A stretch of 64,000 bases of DNA, from assembly GCF_028769735.1 (NCBI RefSeq), contig NW_026992294.1, forward strand, positions 1 through 64,000. The letters are read 5' to 3'. Each line of letters begins with the position of its first letter. Position 1 is the stretch's first letter. This DNA comes from Zonotrichia leucophrys gambelii (taxonomy: Eukaryota; Chordata; Aves; Passeriformes; Passerellidae). Of the stretch, positions 33,153 to 45,005 are shown one piece after another. Made by a program: the position numbers and the translations under genes. The notes beneath the pieces were generated by a model, which was not told the origin of the DNA, made no database searches, and saw nothing but the letters and a program-made list of their open reading frames with translations.

Positions 33153-35300
33153 GTTATCCTCTGAGAAATGTGCAGTTGGGATGACAGTAATGAGGAAAAG
33201 GAGAAGGTGGAGGAGGAAAAGAGGGAAGCAAGATGGACGTCAATATTCAGATGCAGCAAATGCTTCATCATTCAGTTCCTTTTCCCAGCACGTGGGAGAT
33301 GCAGCTCTTGCACATCTGGGTCACCCTGGGCACAGGCTGCTGCAGCTCAATCTGCTGCTGGGTCATCCTGGGCACACACTGCTGCAGCTGCTTCTGCCCC
33401 CAGCGACACCCCCATGGCTGGGAAATTCCAGCGGCCTACAGGAGGCACCCACCAATCCATCCCACCACACACTGTCCTGACCCCCAACTCAGCAACTCCC
33501 AAGCCCCAGGCAGGTCCCTGCATTGCTCCCACCTGATCCTCACCAGCAGCAGGATGTACTTGGCTTGGCTGGCAAACCAGAGCATGCTACAGGTGTTTGG
33601 GCTGCGATCACTGGGTTGTGCTGCCCAGGGAAGCCCTTTTGCAAGAGCATCAGCTGCTCTTCCAGAGCAGGATGTGGCTCTGCCTGCTCTGTCCCGAGAG
33701 ACCGAAGCTCTGCTCAGCTTATCGGCCCTGGGGTGCTCGGGGAGGTGCCTCCCAGGCCCGACCCCAGACAGCCAGAGCTCAGCAGTGCCAGGCCGGGAAC
33801 AGCCTTCCCTTACCTCTGGCCAGTGGGCACATGATGCTGTCAAGGGCCAGCAGTGAGCAATTGATGCTGGTCCCTCCCACAGCCCCTCTCTGCAGTCCTT
33901 GGTGACCTAGGCTCACCCCAAGTCCGCCGGGTCAGCCAGGCTCACCTTGGCCACACACAGGTTCCCAGCAAAGCCAAGAGTGGGGTCGGTTCCACTGCTT
34001 CACCAGGATCTGCGAGGACAAGGATGGCTGAAGCCATGGCTACACACACCCCTGGGGAGGTTGGTTGGAGCAACTAGCACCAGCGGGACCAGGGCTCCGT
34101 GTTTCCCATGGAATGGGTCAGTGGATCACACTGGAAGATGGGGCAGGAGTAGGAGAGGAACCTGGCATGCTGTGAGGATGAGTCAAACACTTGGACATGA
34201 CACAAGGAGCAAAGCCAGGGAAAAGATCTGGAAGGAAGGGACAGAGTCATGGAAAAGAATCAGCAACCCCCATGTTTAGTGGTGGAGGATGGTACAGCTG
34301 GTTGGGTTTCCAAGGCTCTGGAAAAGCATCCAGACACCTGATTTACTCCCCTACAAGTAGCTATGGATGAGGCACTAGAAACAGGCTGAAGTGATAGCCA
34401 GAGCCTCCATCTGCCCCGGCAAATGTAACAGCCCTGCAAATTCAGGAAAGTACATGGCTGGAATTTAAATCTACTTGGCAAGTTTGCATCAAGAAACTGC
34501 GGAGCACTTTGACAGTCAGAGTCCTGGGGTATGTAATTCCCAACTCGGTGCTGAGTGGGACAGCCCTGGGATGTTATCTCAGCAACTTCCTAGCTTCATT
34601 TCCAGCACTGATTGGAGCAATACCACAGCCAGCAGCACTCACCTGGAAGATGGCATGGGAGTGGAAGGAGGCGGCGTTGGTCTTGGTGTGATGCTGCGCT
34701 GGTTTCTATTGCCCTTGGCCAGTATCTCGAGGATCTGCTCTGGTGATGTGGGCTGGGACAGAACGGACACAGAGATCAGCACCCCCGATGCGGCACCTAG
34801 ACACCCCAGTATCAGCAGCCCCAGGCACTCAGGCTGAGGCATCCTGCAGCTCTGCAGGCTCTGTGACAACTTGGGGTAACATCTGCTGCCAGCCAGGAGT
34901 TGTGCAGGTGGCACCCTGGGATCTTCATACCCCCTGTGTCCTCAGGACAGGAGAGAGAGGGGGGGAGGGGAAGAGGAGGGAAGGGGAGCTTCTTGCAGCA
35001 GCCCCTGTGCCAGGAGTCACTCCCAGGCTGGGCTGGGATGAGGCAAAGCTTATCACCCTCCCTGCTCCCCTTTAGGGCAGTTTTTCTCCCTGTTTCAGCC
35101 TCTTCAATGCAGCAGAGACAAAGGAGTTGCCAAACCAGCACTGCTATGATGTGGAGTTTACCCTTGAACCTTCCCCGAACAAGCTTATAGCCCCATTCTC
35201 ATGTCACTCCCCATGAGGTATTTCTGCTTTCAGAGCTTCTCATTCCTCTTGTTTGCATCCATCTTCCCACACCCCTTTGAAATCTCCCCACTGGCATGGC
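33153..35300. other. No firm gene; possible weak minus-strand exons
   Basis: 33,153-33,240 is one more TLR21-tail repeat unit. A minus-strand frame at 34,640-34,845 starts MPQPECLGLLILGCLGAASG, like a signal or membrane-anchor segment, with an acceptor-like gttctgtcccag near 34,765 and a donor CCAG|GTGAGT at its end. Other exon-like pieces with GTGAG donors lie near 33,540 and 33,950. I recognise no family and do not call a gene. Confidence 0.3.
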
Positions 35301-35303
35301 CAT

Positions 35304-35744
35304 TCTAGTTTCAGCCAGGACAGAGTTGCTAAAATAGAGTTGTTGTTTTTTTTTTTTTTTGCAGTAGCTGAGGGGTGTTGCTGTGGGCATTTCTAGGAGG
35401 TTATTCAATACCATCTTATTTGCCAGGGGTAAGGGAAAAGGACTCTTTCCCTCGCATCTGAGAGGAAGGGGTTCCTTCTTTGAGGAGAAACAGTCGGCAT
35501 TATTACAGACTTTCTGTGTAGATTCTTTGTCTTATTATGGTCTCTTAATGAGCTGTTGTCATTAATATAGTTTCTGTCACTGTTTTCTTATTTCATTTAC
35601 TGTTTCCAGTAAATTGTTCTTGTGTTAAACTGTGATCTTTGTCTTTTGTGCTTCCAGCTGGAGGGGTCAGGGAAGCAAGAGTCAGTGTGGTTTCAGTATA
35701 AGCATTAAAGTATGGAATACTGTTCTTAAAACATGACAGCCTCA
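35304..35744 (+). mobile_element. 5' LTR of an ERV (approximate left end)
   Basis: The right end (cctca, 35,744) is followed by a primer-site-like sequence. A run of T at about 35,345 and the start phrase gtttcagccaggacag are consistent with an ERVL-type LTR known in birds (recollection). The left boundary is inferred. Confidence 0.5.
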
Positions 35745-35746
35745 AT

Positions 35747-35764
35747 TGCTGCCCAATGTGAGGC
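35747..35764 (+). promoter_or_regulatory. Decayed primer binding site, probably tRNA-Lys
   Basis: TGCTGCCCAATGTGAGGC matches the tRNA-Lys1,2 primer site at 14 of 18 positions from memory, with changes consistent with CpG decay. It lies 2 bp after the inferred LTR end. Confidence 0.45.
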
Positions 35765-35838
35765 ACAAAGGGTCGAGATAACAACAGATCTGTCTAGAGC
35801 TGTTTGAAAACAAATGTGATCTAAGCCTTTGTTGTATT

Positions 35839-36309
35839 ATGTGCAGACCAATGTTTCTTGGTCTGTTCATGTGGGTGTGGTACCTAACCCTGTATGCCCT
35901 GTATGTATTGCCATATGTTCTTTTTCAGAGCAGGGAGAGAGGGATCAGGATTGCTTTGTTGCTGTACTCTGGGATATCAGTTTATGACATGGTAACATCA
36001 AGGGCAATGAGGGTCATTTGGGATATGTATTCAGTGCTTCTCTCCTGCCCTTGCCTAGAGTGGAGTCCATTAATAATAGTTCCCAGCCTGTTCTTGTTGC
36101 TGTGTCTGCCAGGCCTCCTCAATGTGGTCTATACCATGTTTGAAATTACAAAAGAAATTTTCATAAAGACGATTCAGAGATCTTCCCTGAGGGACAATAG
36201 TCAGGAGTGGTATGAAATATGGGAGGACAAGGGCCAGTGTTTGGAGGATTTCTATGCTCCAGTGGTTTGGAAGTTCACCCCTGGTAACTACAGGACCATG
36301 GTAAAGTGA
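35839..36309 (+). CDS. Hydrophobic 156-residue frame in ERV leader
   Basis: This open frame starts 75 bp after the primer site and ends as a gag-like frame begins (36,306), overlapping by 4 bp. It has three hydrophobic segments: MFLGLFMWVWYLTLYALYVL (4-23), IALLLYSGISVYDMV (38-52) and LIIVPSLFLLLCLPGLLNVVY (about 78-98). A charged C-terminal half follows (SSLRDNSQEWYEIWEDK). It is not Env and not gag by any motif. The position suggests a leader-encoded membrane protein of this ERV family. I do not know its function or whether it is translated. Confidence 0.45.
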   Translation: MCRPMFLGLFMWVWYLTLYALYVLPYVLFQSRERGIRIALLLYSGISVYDMVTSRAMRVIWDMYSVLLSCPCLEWSPLIIVPSLFLLLCLPGLLNVVYTMFEITKEIFIKTIQRSSLRDNSQEWYEIWEDKGQCLEDFYAPVVWKFTPGNYRTMVK

Positions 36310-36647
36310 TAAAATTTATGAAAGAAAAATGCTGTAGTGACTCCAGAGAGGCACAAAGTTATGCAATGTGCTGGGCCCTGGCTACTATTTACCAGCCACT
36401 GTTCATCACTAGACAGTACCCTCAGGGGGAGGAGGAGGAAGGCAGAGCGACGGGCACTGTGGGCACTCCAGTTGCAGCTGAACCACAGGCACAACATATG
36501 CTGGGAGCAGCTGTCCCTATACACAAGTTATCCAAGACCAAATCAGTTTGCTCAGTGAGGGATGAAGACAAAGCAGGGTCCTCACAACAGGAGGAAGATC
36601 CAGATGAGGTTCAGGGTACACAATCGATGTGGCAGAAGTTTGTGTGA
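36306..36647 (+). pseudogene. ERV gag-like N-terminal fragment
   Basis: A 113-codon frame starts MIKFMKEKCCSDSREAQSYA and becomes Glu/Ser/Gln-rich. Its position directly after the leader frame suggests the start of gag; no capsid or zinc knuckle follows before another LTR at 36,832. Truncated. Confidence 0.35.
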
Positions 36648-36831
36648 AGCCTATCATTGTTGTATACCATCACTGGCAGTGATGTTGATGAAAGAAGGAA
36701 AGCAAACAGTGCTTCAGGTGACTACCCAGTGTGGGAATTGGAAAGATAGAAATCTTCACAGGCTCAAGAGGGTTTGATTTACAGCCTAAGAAGAAGTCTA
36801 GATTGATGTGAAAGCAAGGTACACAGACATT

Positions 36832-37224
36832 TGTCGCAGACATTTTTTCATAGAAATCCTTTTTTTGGGATTTGTGCATCTTCTGGGAAGCAGAGCCCCA
36901 GAAGAAGAATGTAAACAATTGTTTTTGGCTGCTGTGAAATGTAGCAGGTGCCCCTGTGATTGGATCAGATTCTGTGTTTACAATTGGGGGCCAATCACAG
37001 GACCAAGCTCAGGGACAGATTCCCTGGATACAGAACTTTGTTATTTCATTCTTTTCTATTCTATTCTATTCTTAGCTTAGCAGCTTCTGCAACTTCTCTC
37101 CTTATTCTTTTTAGTATAGCTATAATGTATTATATGTCTTATATCAATAAATTCAGCCTTCTGATCATCAAACAAGATTCTCGTCCTTCTCTCACCATGG
37201 AGACCTCCTCAGGTCGCTGTAATA
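36832..37224 (+). mobile_element. Solo LTR with 6-bp target duplication GACATT
   Basis: The element starts TGTCGCAGAC and is flanked by GACATT at 36,826-36,831 and 37,225-37,230. AATAAA is near 37,144. A pentamer microsatellite (tattc)n lies at 37,050-37,072. The terminal CA is replaced by TA. The 6-bp duplication points to a class II element inserted into the older ERV. Confidence 0.8.
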
Positions 37225-37230
37225 GACATT

Positions 37231-38000
37231 GAATAGAAGAATCATAAACTTATGCTTCTACAGTTATAAGCAAGAATATGCTTTAAGTATGAAACTGTAT
37301 TAGATAAGATGATGAAGGGTTTTATAGTGCAATAATGTAGTAATGTGTTTGTATAGAATAAGCTGAAAGTTTAGGTATTATAATAGAGACATATGTGTGT
37401 ATATGTAATAAGACCTTATTGGACAAAAGTATCCGCATTGCAGGAGAAAGAAGTAAGGGGACAGGTTATAAAAACAAAACATACTCTGTGGCGACTGTCC
37501 ATTGGATTAGAAAGTTATATACTGTCTTGCAACAAAGAACTTGTGACCATCTTAGACTTTGGCCGACTGCTTGCTGTCTTATAAATCTCATAGCCTTTGA
37601 GACTGATGTTATCTAAGCAATAAATCGTTCTCAGTCTGATCGTGGTACTGTCCCTTTGACTAATGAGACAACAGCTTCCACCCAGCTTTGGCAACATGAA
37701 GATCATCTTTTCTTCTCCCTACCGACCTATGCATTGTCTGTGGAAAGAATGTCCAACACTGAAGACAGATTTGAAAGACTCGAGCAAACCAGAGAGGCAA
37801 TGTCCCATGCCCTGCCGGTATGGACCAGAGTCTCTGCTATTGGGAGCAGGCAAAATCCTGCTCAGAAGAGGGGAGACACACTATGCAGTAACCTGTGGTT
37901 TCAACTGTGTGACCATGGAGACGACATGAGAAAGTGGGATTGAAAATCCATCTCTGCCCTAGCAGCATGGGTGATGATGTTATAGATGGATAATGAGATG
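37231..38000 (+). mobile_element. LTR-like AT-rich segment
   Basis: The sequence to about 37,650 has an LTR look: ctgtcttataaatctcat then caataaatcg at about 37,618. From 37,650 to 38,000 I see nothing assignable. Confidence 0.35.
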
Positions 38001-38525
38001 ACTGGCTCTCGCAATTAAAAGATAACTATTGTGCGAATATTAAGAAAAGCTTTAGTGATGTATAGTTATGCTATTGTAGTTTAGATGTCCTCTATTCTCC
38101 CCATAGTTCCCTCCCCCCCACCCTGTGTTGTGACCATCAGACAGCCTGGGTTGTCTAGGCCAGGTAAAAAGAAGGTGTGAACATGTCTCCCCTACCTGGG
38201 GCAGTTGGGAATGGAAAAGCTTGGTGCTTAGGGGGTGCAACATGGCAACACCTGATCTCCAATCAGGTTACAAGAAAGCAGTCTCCACCAATAAATGGCA
38301 AAGAAGAGCTGACTGACAGACTTTGGGAGGGGCCAGGGCTGACTGATGCAACCTCCAGGGGTATAAAAGACTGAGCGTCCATCTTGAAGAGGAACCAGCC
38401 ACATGGTATGCACGGGGGCAGTTCCCAGTGCTGCAAATTTTTCCTTATGTAGTCCTTTGTTGTATTTTTGTTAAGGTTTAATAAACCTTTCTAAATTTTC
38501 AAAGTGAGCAGTTGTTTCGCACAGG
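38001..38525 (+). mobile_element. LTR with TATA box and polyadenylation signal
   Basis: TATAAAA is at 38,362-38,368 and AATAAA at 38,480-38,485, spaced as in an LTR. It ends near tgtttcgcaca. ERV-like sequence of the same orientation follows from 38,560, so this could be the 5' LTR of that remnant, though no primer site was seen. Confidence 0.55.
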
Positions 38526-38559
38526 TGAGTTGAGAGGAAGAACACCACCACAGAAAACT

Positions 38560-40430
38560 CATCAAGGATAAATCTTCTCCAGTTTCCACTGGGCAAGTCC
38601 TCAGACAGAATAGAAGGGCTGATGTTACTTCTGATCCTCTTGAAAGGACCTCCAGGTCGTATTTACAAGAAGCAAGCAGTAAGTACCATGATCAGAGATA
38701 GAGGGGCCCTGGCTCCATCCAGGTGGAGGAAAGGGACCATTGGATCTATACAGCAGGACCACAAGAGTACAAGGCTTTATTTGACATCATCACCTGATGT
38801 ACCCAGATGCCATCAATATCTGCAGGGGTAGAATCCATCTGTGTTTCTGGGATGACAGAGGAATCCTAACAGCTGACTGTATTGGAAACTGAAGTGATCC
38901 TGACTGGAAATGAGGGGCAAAACCACATTGTCACTGGCCCAGTGGCCCCATGAATCCTTTGCAGACCTTACCTCAGGAGAGGATATTGTAGGGATACATC
39001 AGGAAAGACAAGGCAGCCCTGTCAAGTCCTATGTGATGAGTTGCAGAAGTTACTGAGGGACAAGATGAATCAAGTCAGGTTGGAAGCTGAAAGCTGTCCA
39101 GCTGACTTTGGCTATTGCTGAATATCGCTGAATGAGAGAAATGGCCACTGACTCATGCATAACAGCAAATGCTCTGCAGAGGTAGCTGGACAATGGAAAA
39201 AGACCAATTGGCAGCGCACAGGGAAATCCATCTGGGTTACTGAATTGTGGCAAGACATTGCTGTGGCAGTAGCTCTCTGGTCACAGAGAGCAACAGACAA
39301 CTTTTCCAGGCCTTTCTGGGAAAAGTCTGTGAGAAGATTAGAGAAAAGAATGAGAAACAATTCTTATCTTGCTGCACCTGTTGTTGTGAACATGTGGAAT
39401 GTGTTATGGAGATTTGTTTACCAAAAGGTGGTTTCTTAATTAGCCAATGGTGATGGAGTTTGGATTGGAGGACCAATTAAGTCCAGGTGTATCATAACTG
39501 TCTATAAAAGGAATGGGCTTCTTCATAATAATAATGGAATAAAGAGATTGATCAGCCTTCTGTGAATGATGGAGTCAATGCTAATTATTACCTGGCGAGG
39601 GCCCACTGCTGCGACACATTGATGCCTGGGTAGAGAAGTTGGCTGGGAAAGTCCATCCTGTGGGTGCTCACGTATCCAAGAGTCAGCCAGCGAAGAGCAT
39701 CACAACAATGGGCAGCGGATTGGGCTGCCAGGATTAAAGTGTCTCAGGTGGGTCTGGACTGGCCACACAAGGGTGAGTTATTTCTGGTTCAGTGGGCCCC
39801 TTAGGCATCTGAGGTCATCAGGGAAGAGATGTATCACGCAGATGCATCATGACTGAGGGGTGGACTTAATAATGGACACTATATCCTGGGTAATCCATGA
39901 CTGTGAAATGTGTGCTGCGATCAAGCAGGGCCAGGCGAGTAAAGCCCCTGTGGTGTGGGGGATGATGGTCAAAACATAAATCTGGGGAAGCCTGGCAGAA
40001 CAATTGCATCACACTGCTGCAACCTCTCCAAGGCAAGAGCTACACCCTGACAGTGGTAGAAGGTCTGACTGGATGGCTGGAGACCCATCCTCATGCTGGA
40101 CCACTTCCTGGAGCATCATGCTGACCCTTGAAAAACAAGTCCTGTGGCAAAGTAGCAGCACCGAAAGTATTGACTCAAACAATGGGACTTATTTCAAAAA
40201 CAGCCTCATGAACACCTGGGCCCTGGGAAAGCCAAATGGTACAATGAACTGTTAAAAACCACCTTGAAAGCAGTGGGTGGTGGGACCTTTAAACATTAGC
40301 AAAGGCCACCTGATCAGTGAACACCTACCAGGCTCTACCCAGTTGAGCTGGCCCTGCCCAAACAAAACATCCACATACTGGAGAAGGGGATAAAATACCT
40401 ATGGCGCATATGAGAAGTGGGTTAGGGAAA
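38560..40430 (+). pseudogene. Decayed ERV pol (RNase H and integrase remains)
   Basis: RNase H-like remains lie at 39,080-39,260. Integrase-like remains at 39,620-40,400 show, across several frames and stops, RIKVSQVGLDW and KGELFLVQW and later a TTLKAVGGGTFKH-like end. An LTR at about 39,275-39,612 interrupts it. The same family occurs inverted at 24,736-25,886 and as a scrap at 1-260. Confidence 0.65.
39275..39612 (+). mobile_element. Solo LTR nested in the ERV remnant
   Basis: ctataaaagg at about 39,502 and aataaag at about 39,538 are spaced as in an LTR. It separates RNase H-like from integrase-like sequence. Boundaries are approximate. Confidence 0.6.
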
Positions 40431-41559
40431 ACTGTTGGGATCAGTCGTGCCTTAAGCAGAGGCAAACCTATCCATGGCATTGTCTTTGCTCAAGGACCAT
40501 GGGGCATTTTGTGGGTAACGCAGGAGGATTTGACTTTGGGTGAGAATAGTCTGTGATGTTGAATTGTATAACACTGGATGCTGAATGACACTGCCACTGT
40601 GTGCCATAAGTCCCATTGCCAATGAGGATGGATGGCTCTAGATACACCAGTCATGAGCTCCTGATGCTGCAACCAGCCAACAGCACCACAGCCCTCCTGC
40701 CCTGAGAGGCATCTAGAATGGACAGTGTTGGCCAGGGTACAGCTCCCAAGGCAGAGCTGAAATCACTGCTATGAGCTGAGCTGCCTGCCCCTTGCTGAGA
40801 TTACCCTGTGGCTGAAGGACTGCCCGAGACCTCTAGAAAGTTGTCTCTTGCAGGACCTCTCTCTGGGAAGGCTGGGCATCCAGGTCAAGCCATCAGACCC
40901 CTGACCAGATGCCAAATGGGGGGGGCTTTGATGGGGCCATGACACCCCTCTGTTCTTCATGCAGATGCAGCTTCTCCCAGGGCGAAGGGGCCGCACAACT
41001 TAGCTCCTCTGCACAGCAGAGGATGGGTGTTAACTGCCTCTCACCAGAGGCTTTTTCATGACACACCCAAAACCTCTCTCCCCGCCCCACCTTTGATGTG
41101 AGGGTCTGCTGGAGTCTGGCAGCTGATAGCCCTGGGGCTGCAGTCTCCACTCAGAAGGTATTAGGCTTGTGCTCTGCTAATGTCCTCAGCCTTGAGTTGT
41201 TACTTTCTCTTATCTTTAGCAGCAAGCAGTGTAGGCCCTCAGTCAGGGCCCTATTCAGGGCGAGGTGGTCTTCTCTGCAGCTTTTGTAAAACAGTTTTAC
41301 CATAATAGGCAAAAGTTCTTCATGAAGATGTTTAAGCCATAAACTATAATATTTCGGTCTCCAACACACAGCACTCCAGGATCACAACTGGGCCAAGACT
41401 TGGTCCAAATTTTTTCTTGGGCCAATGCTGTGGTAACTGACCCTCTGAATGAGACAGCAAGTGGTTGCCATGGCAACAGGATCTACTACAGGCTTCAGCT
41501 CATGCCCACGGCAACCACTTATAGTAATGGAGCTGCTCCAGGACTGGTGTCAGCCATGG
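40431..41559. other. No gene seen
   Basis: Unique-looking sequence with chance frames. No repeat family or domain was recognised. Confidence 0.4.
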
Positions 41560-41856
41560 ATCTTGGTGATGGGCTTGGAGTGACAGGATGGGATAGAATG
41601 GCTCCCCCCGACAGAGAGCAGGTTTAGATCAGCTTCCAGAAAAAAATCTTCCCTGTGAAGGTAGTGAGGTCCTGGCACAGGTTACCCAGAGAAGCTGTGG
41701 CTGCCCCATCACTGGAAGTGTCCAAGGCCAGTTTGGACAGGGCTTGCAGCAACTTCATCTAGTGGAATGTGTCCCTGGCCATGGCAGTAGGGTTGGAAGT
41801 AGAGGCTCTTTAAGGTCCCTTCCAACCCACACCATTCTCTGATTCTGTGATTCCAT
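41560..41856 (+). mobile_element. CR1 LINE 3' end
   Basis: ttaaggtcccttccaaccca-like sequence is followed by the terminal repeats ttctctgattctgtgattcc, the normal CR1 3' terminus. Upstream text (cccagagaagctgtggctgc, atcactggaagtgtccaagg) fits the CR1 3' UTR. Confidence 0.85.
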
Positions 41857-42754
41857 CAGTGGTGTGTGATGTGGTAATTAGGAGTGTCTTGGGCAGAGCA
41901 ACCACAAAATGAGTTTTCCACTGTGGGGGTAGAAAGGAGGGAGCAGCAGAACTGCCTCCTTGGACTGCTGGAGGGCACATTTTGTCCTTTTTAGGAGATC
42001 CACTGACAGATTCCCTTGGGAGTCAGTCCTGAAGGGAAAAGGAATCCAGAAAGGTGGAGATTCTTTAAAAAGGAAATTTTAAAGCTCCAGGAGCTGTGCC
42101 CATGTGCCATAAGACAAGCCAGAGTGGGAAAATGACTGGTCTCGTTAAAGAGAGAACTTAGGCAGAAACTCAGGGCAAAAAAGAGCATGTGTCACCTCTG
42201 GAAGGAGAGGTAGAAACCTTAGGGGATTATAAGGATGTTGTGAGGTGATACAGCAAGAAAATTAGAAGGGCCAATGCCAAACTGGAACTTAATTTGGCCA
42301 GTGTGATTGAAGTTAACAAGAAAAGTTTCTGTAAATCCCTTGGCAGCAAAAGGTGGGCTCAGGAAAGTCTCCATCCTTTGTTGGGTGCACAGGGCAGTGC
42401 TGTGTCAGGGAGGAGGAAAAGGCTCAGTCTTTAATACCAAACCCAGTTGTCCTAGGATGCTCAGCTCCCAGGGCTGGAAGTTGGTGACAGGGAGCTGAGT
42501 GAAGCCCCTGAATCCACTGACTGGAGGAAACAGTCAGTGACCTGCTCTGCCAATGAGACACACACATAAGTACCTGGGCATAAATGAGATGCACCTGAAG
42601 GAGCTGGAGAAAGAGCTGGCCAAGCCTATTTCACTCATTTCTCAGCAGCTCTAGTAAACTGAAAGAGTTCCTGTTGACTCAAAATTAGCAAATGTGATGC
42701 CCTTCTATGAGAAGGATTGGAAGGAGGATTCAGGGAGCTCCAGGTCTGTCTGAG

Positions 42755-43386
42755 ACGTAGGGTTAGGAATCAGAGCAGTACTGATTGGAAATAGATATTT
42801 ACATTATATATATTGCTTAATATTTGCTGCATTTTACTGCGCTAACTGCCTGTAAAGGGAAGACGGTGTACGTGTGAGAGCAATACAAAAGAATGCAAGG
42901 AGGTGTGATAAGGGAAGGATGATGTTCATCAAAACAGGACAAAGTTACAAGACTATCAAGACAACAGTGCTTCTCTGACCCCCAAACCAAATCAAACCAA
43001 CCTTATGGCTTGGAATGTAATCAAAGAATCAGTAAGTATGCACTAGAAGACAGGGTGAGAAGGTCAAATCTGATGAAGACCACTTATTTCATCCCCCTGC
43101 GACCCTCAGGATGACCACCAGAGAAAAGTACGCAGGTGCAAGGGACTGATAAGTTAATTAGCAAACAAAGCAGGACAAGGTGGAGCCAGGAAATGAATAC
43201 GCATAAATTTTCTGCAAAACCTAATGTATATGTAACATTTTAGAGGATAAAAAAAGAACACCGAGAGTGAGTAGATGCGCATGCCTCTGCAGAAGTATCG
43301 CACACGTGCCCAGCCAAAAAAAAATACATAACTACTTTATAACTCGCTTTGTCTTTTAGAGTTTTAGAGGCTTTCCATGTATCATG
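42755..43386 (+). mobile_element. LTR-like insertion in CR1 (first)
   Basis: About 630 bp, AT-rich, with aggataaaaaaagaac and a run of A near the right end. Its ends are inferred only from where CR1 similarity stops and resumes. Confidence 0.5.
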
Positions 43387-43705
43387 GCAGCCTAACCCCT
43401 GTACTGGGGAAGGCCATGGAGCAGATCATCCTGAGTGCTATCCTACAGCATGTGCAGGACAACCAGGGAATCAGGCCCAGACAGCGTACGTTTGGGAAAG
43501 GCAGGTCCTGTGACAGAATGACCCACTCAGTAAATGAGGAAAGGGTGGTGGATGTGTATTATAGACATCAGTAAAGCCTTTGACACTGGAGGAGCTGGCT
43601 GCTCATGGATTGGACAGGGGCACTGTTTGCTGCATGAGAAACTGGCTGATGCCCAAGCCCAGAGAGTGGTGGGGAATGGAACTAAATCCAGCTGGGGCCA
43701 GTGTA

Positions 43706-44350
43706 GCAGGACATGTTCCCTGCCACAAGAGCTTGCTAACTGGTGAAATAAATCAGTAAACACCTCTTGTCTCGCAGTTATTTGGGTGTCATGGAAGCGG
43801 CACTTCTACCTGAATATAAATATCTGGCTGTGAAAGCAAGATTGTGCAAAGATAAGCTGGAATTTCTGACAGAAACTTTACAATCTATTAAAGCTACACC
43901 AAACTTTCACAAAGTAGAAGTCTTCTGCACATTCCCTGGAAATGAGTGGGGCAATGTTGGGATGCTGGTTTTGTGGTTACTCTCTCGAGGGTTGAGTGAA
44001 AGGACTCTTAGCACACTCTTGCCAGTTTGGTGGTAAGCTACATTGACTCCTCATCTATAGTATTTCTTTCCTAGCTTTGATATAGGTACCTTAATGTTGT
44101 GCACCGTTTTATGTAATCAACTAGTACTGTTGTTTTATACTGTGTAGTAAGTAACTCTGTTCAAGACCTTTTCTCTATTATCTCCTGTCTATTCAATAAA
44201 TATCTCATTTTATATATACCTGATTTGCCACTCTTGCGAGCGACAGTGCTTTAGGTGCAGGCCACTGAATTCAAGCTGTACCCAAAAATCTTACCCTAAG
44301 ACAGGGCTTGTCTGAAGCTCCCACTCTGTCCATTGCACCCAATTACTTGT
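43706..44350 (+). mobile_element. LTR-like insertion in CR1 (second)
   Basis: About 640 bp between collinear CR1 parts. ttcaataaatatc near 44,193 is a polyadenylation signal. An 89-codon frame (43,767-44,036) has no recognised domain. Confidence 0.5.
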
Positions 44351-44734
44351 CGGTGACTCCAGGAGTCAATGCTAGGTCGAGTCCTGTTTACCATCTTTAC
44401 TGGCGACCTGGACAAGGGGTTCAAGTGGAAGTGTAAGTAAGTTCACAAATGACACCAACTTGTGTGGGAGTCTAGATCTGCTGGAGGGCAGAAAGGCTCT
44501 GCAGAGGGATCAGGACAGGCTAGATCAAGAAGCTGAACCTGTCTTGTCCCCCATTGGGATGCCTGTTGGGTAGGAATCATGCCCCAGCTGCCTCTACCTG
44601 AGGGACCCACCCTCCCCCAGCCCATCTCCCCCAGGAGCTTTCTCATGAGGTTTTCTCTTGCTGTCTCTCCCTGAAGTGTGAGTGATGGAGCAGCCCAGGG
44701 GAGCACCTGGGGTCAGCCAAGGCTGCCCATCCCA

Positions 44735-45005
44735 AACCTCCCCCACTTTCAGAATCCCAGGCTGGTTTGGGTTGGAAGGGACTTCAAAGGTCATCTCGAT
44801 CCACCCCCTGCCATGGGCAGGGGCATCTTCCACAATCCCAGATTGCTCCAAGCCCTGTCCAACCTGGCCTTTGACACTTCCAGGGATGGAGCAGCTGCAG
44901 CTTCTCTGGACAATCTGTGCCAGGGTCTCACCACCCTCACAGGGAGGAATTTCGTCGCAATATCCCATCTAACCCTGCCCCCTGGCAGGTGAAAACCCTC
45001 ACTCT
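44735..45005 (-). mobile_element. CR1 LINE 3' part, minus strand
   Basis: gtttgggttggaagggactt, ccctgccatgggcagggg and ctcaccaccctcacagggag are CR1 3'-end text in reverse. Confidence 0.85.

Larger units (their letters stand above)
42090..44545 (+). mobile_element. CR1 LINE ORF2 remnant split by two insertions
   Basis: Reverse-transcriptase-region sequence of CR1 reads at 42,090-42,754 (gctggccaagcc, agcaaatgtgatgcccttct), 43,387-43,705 (gaaggccatggagcagatca, gacatcagtaaagcctttga) and 44,351-44,545 (cgagtcctgtttaccatctt). The pieces are collinear, so two insertions entered one element. Frames are broken. Confidence 0.8.
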
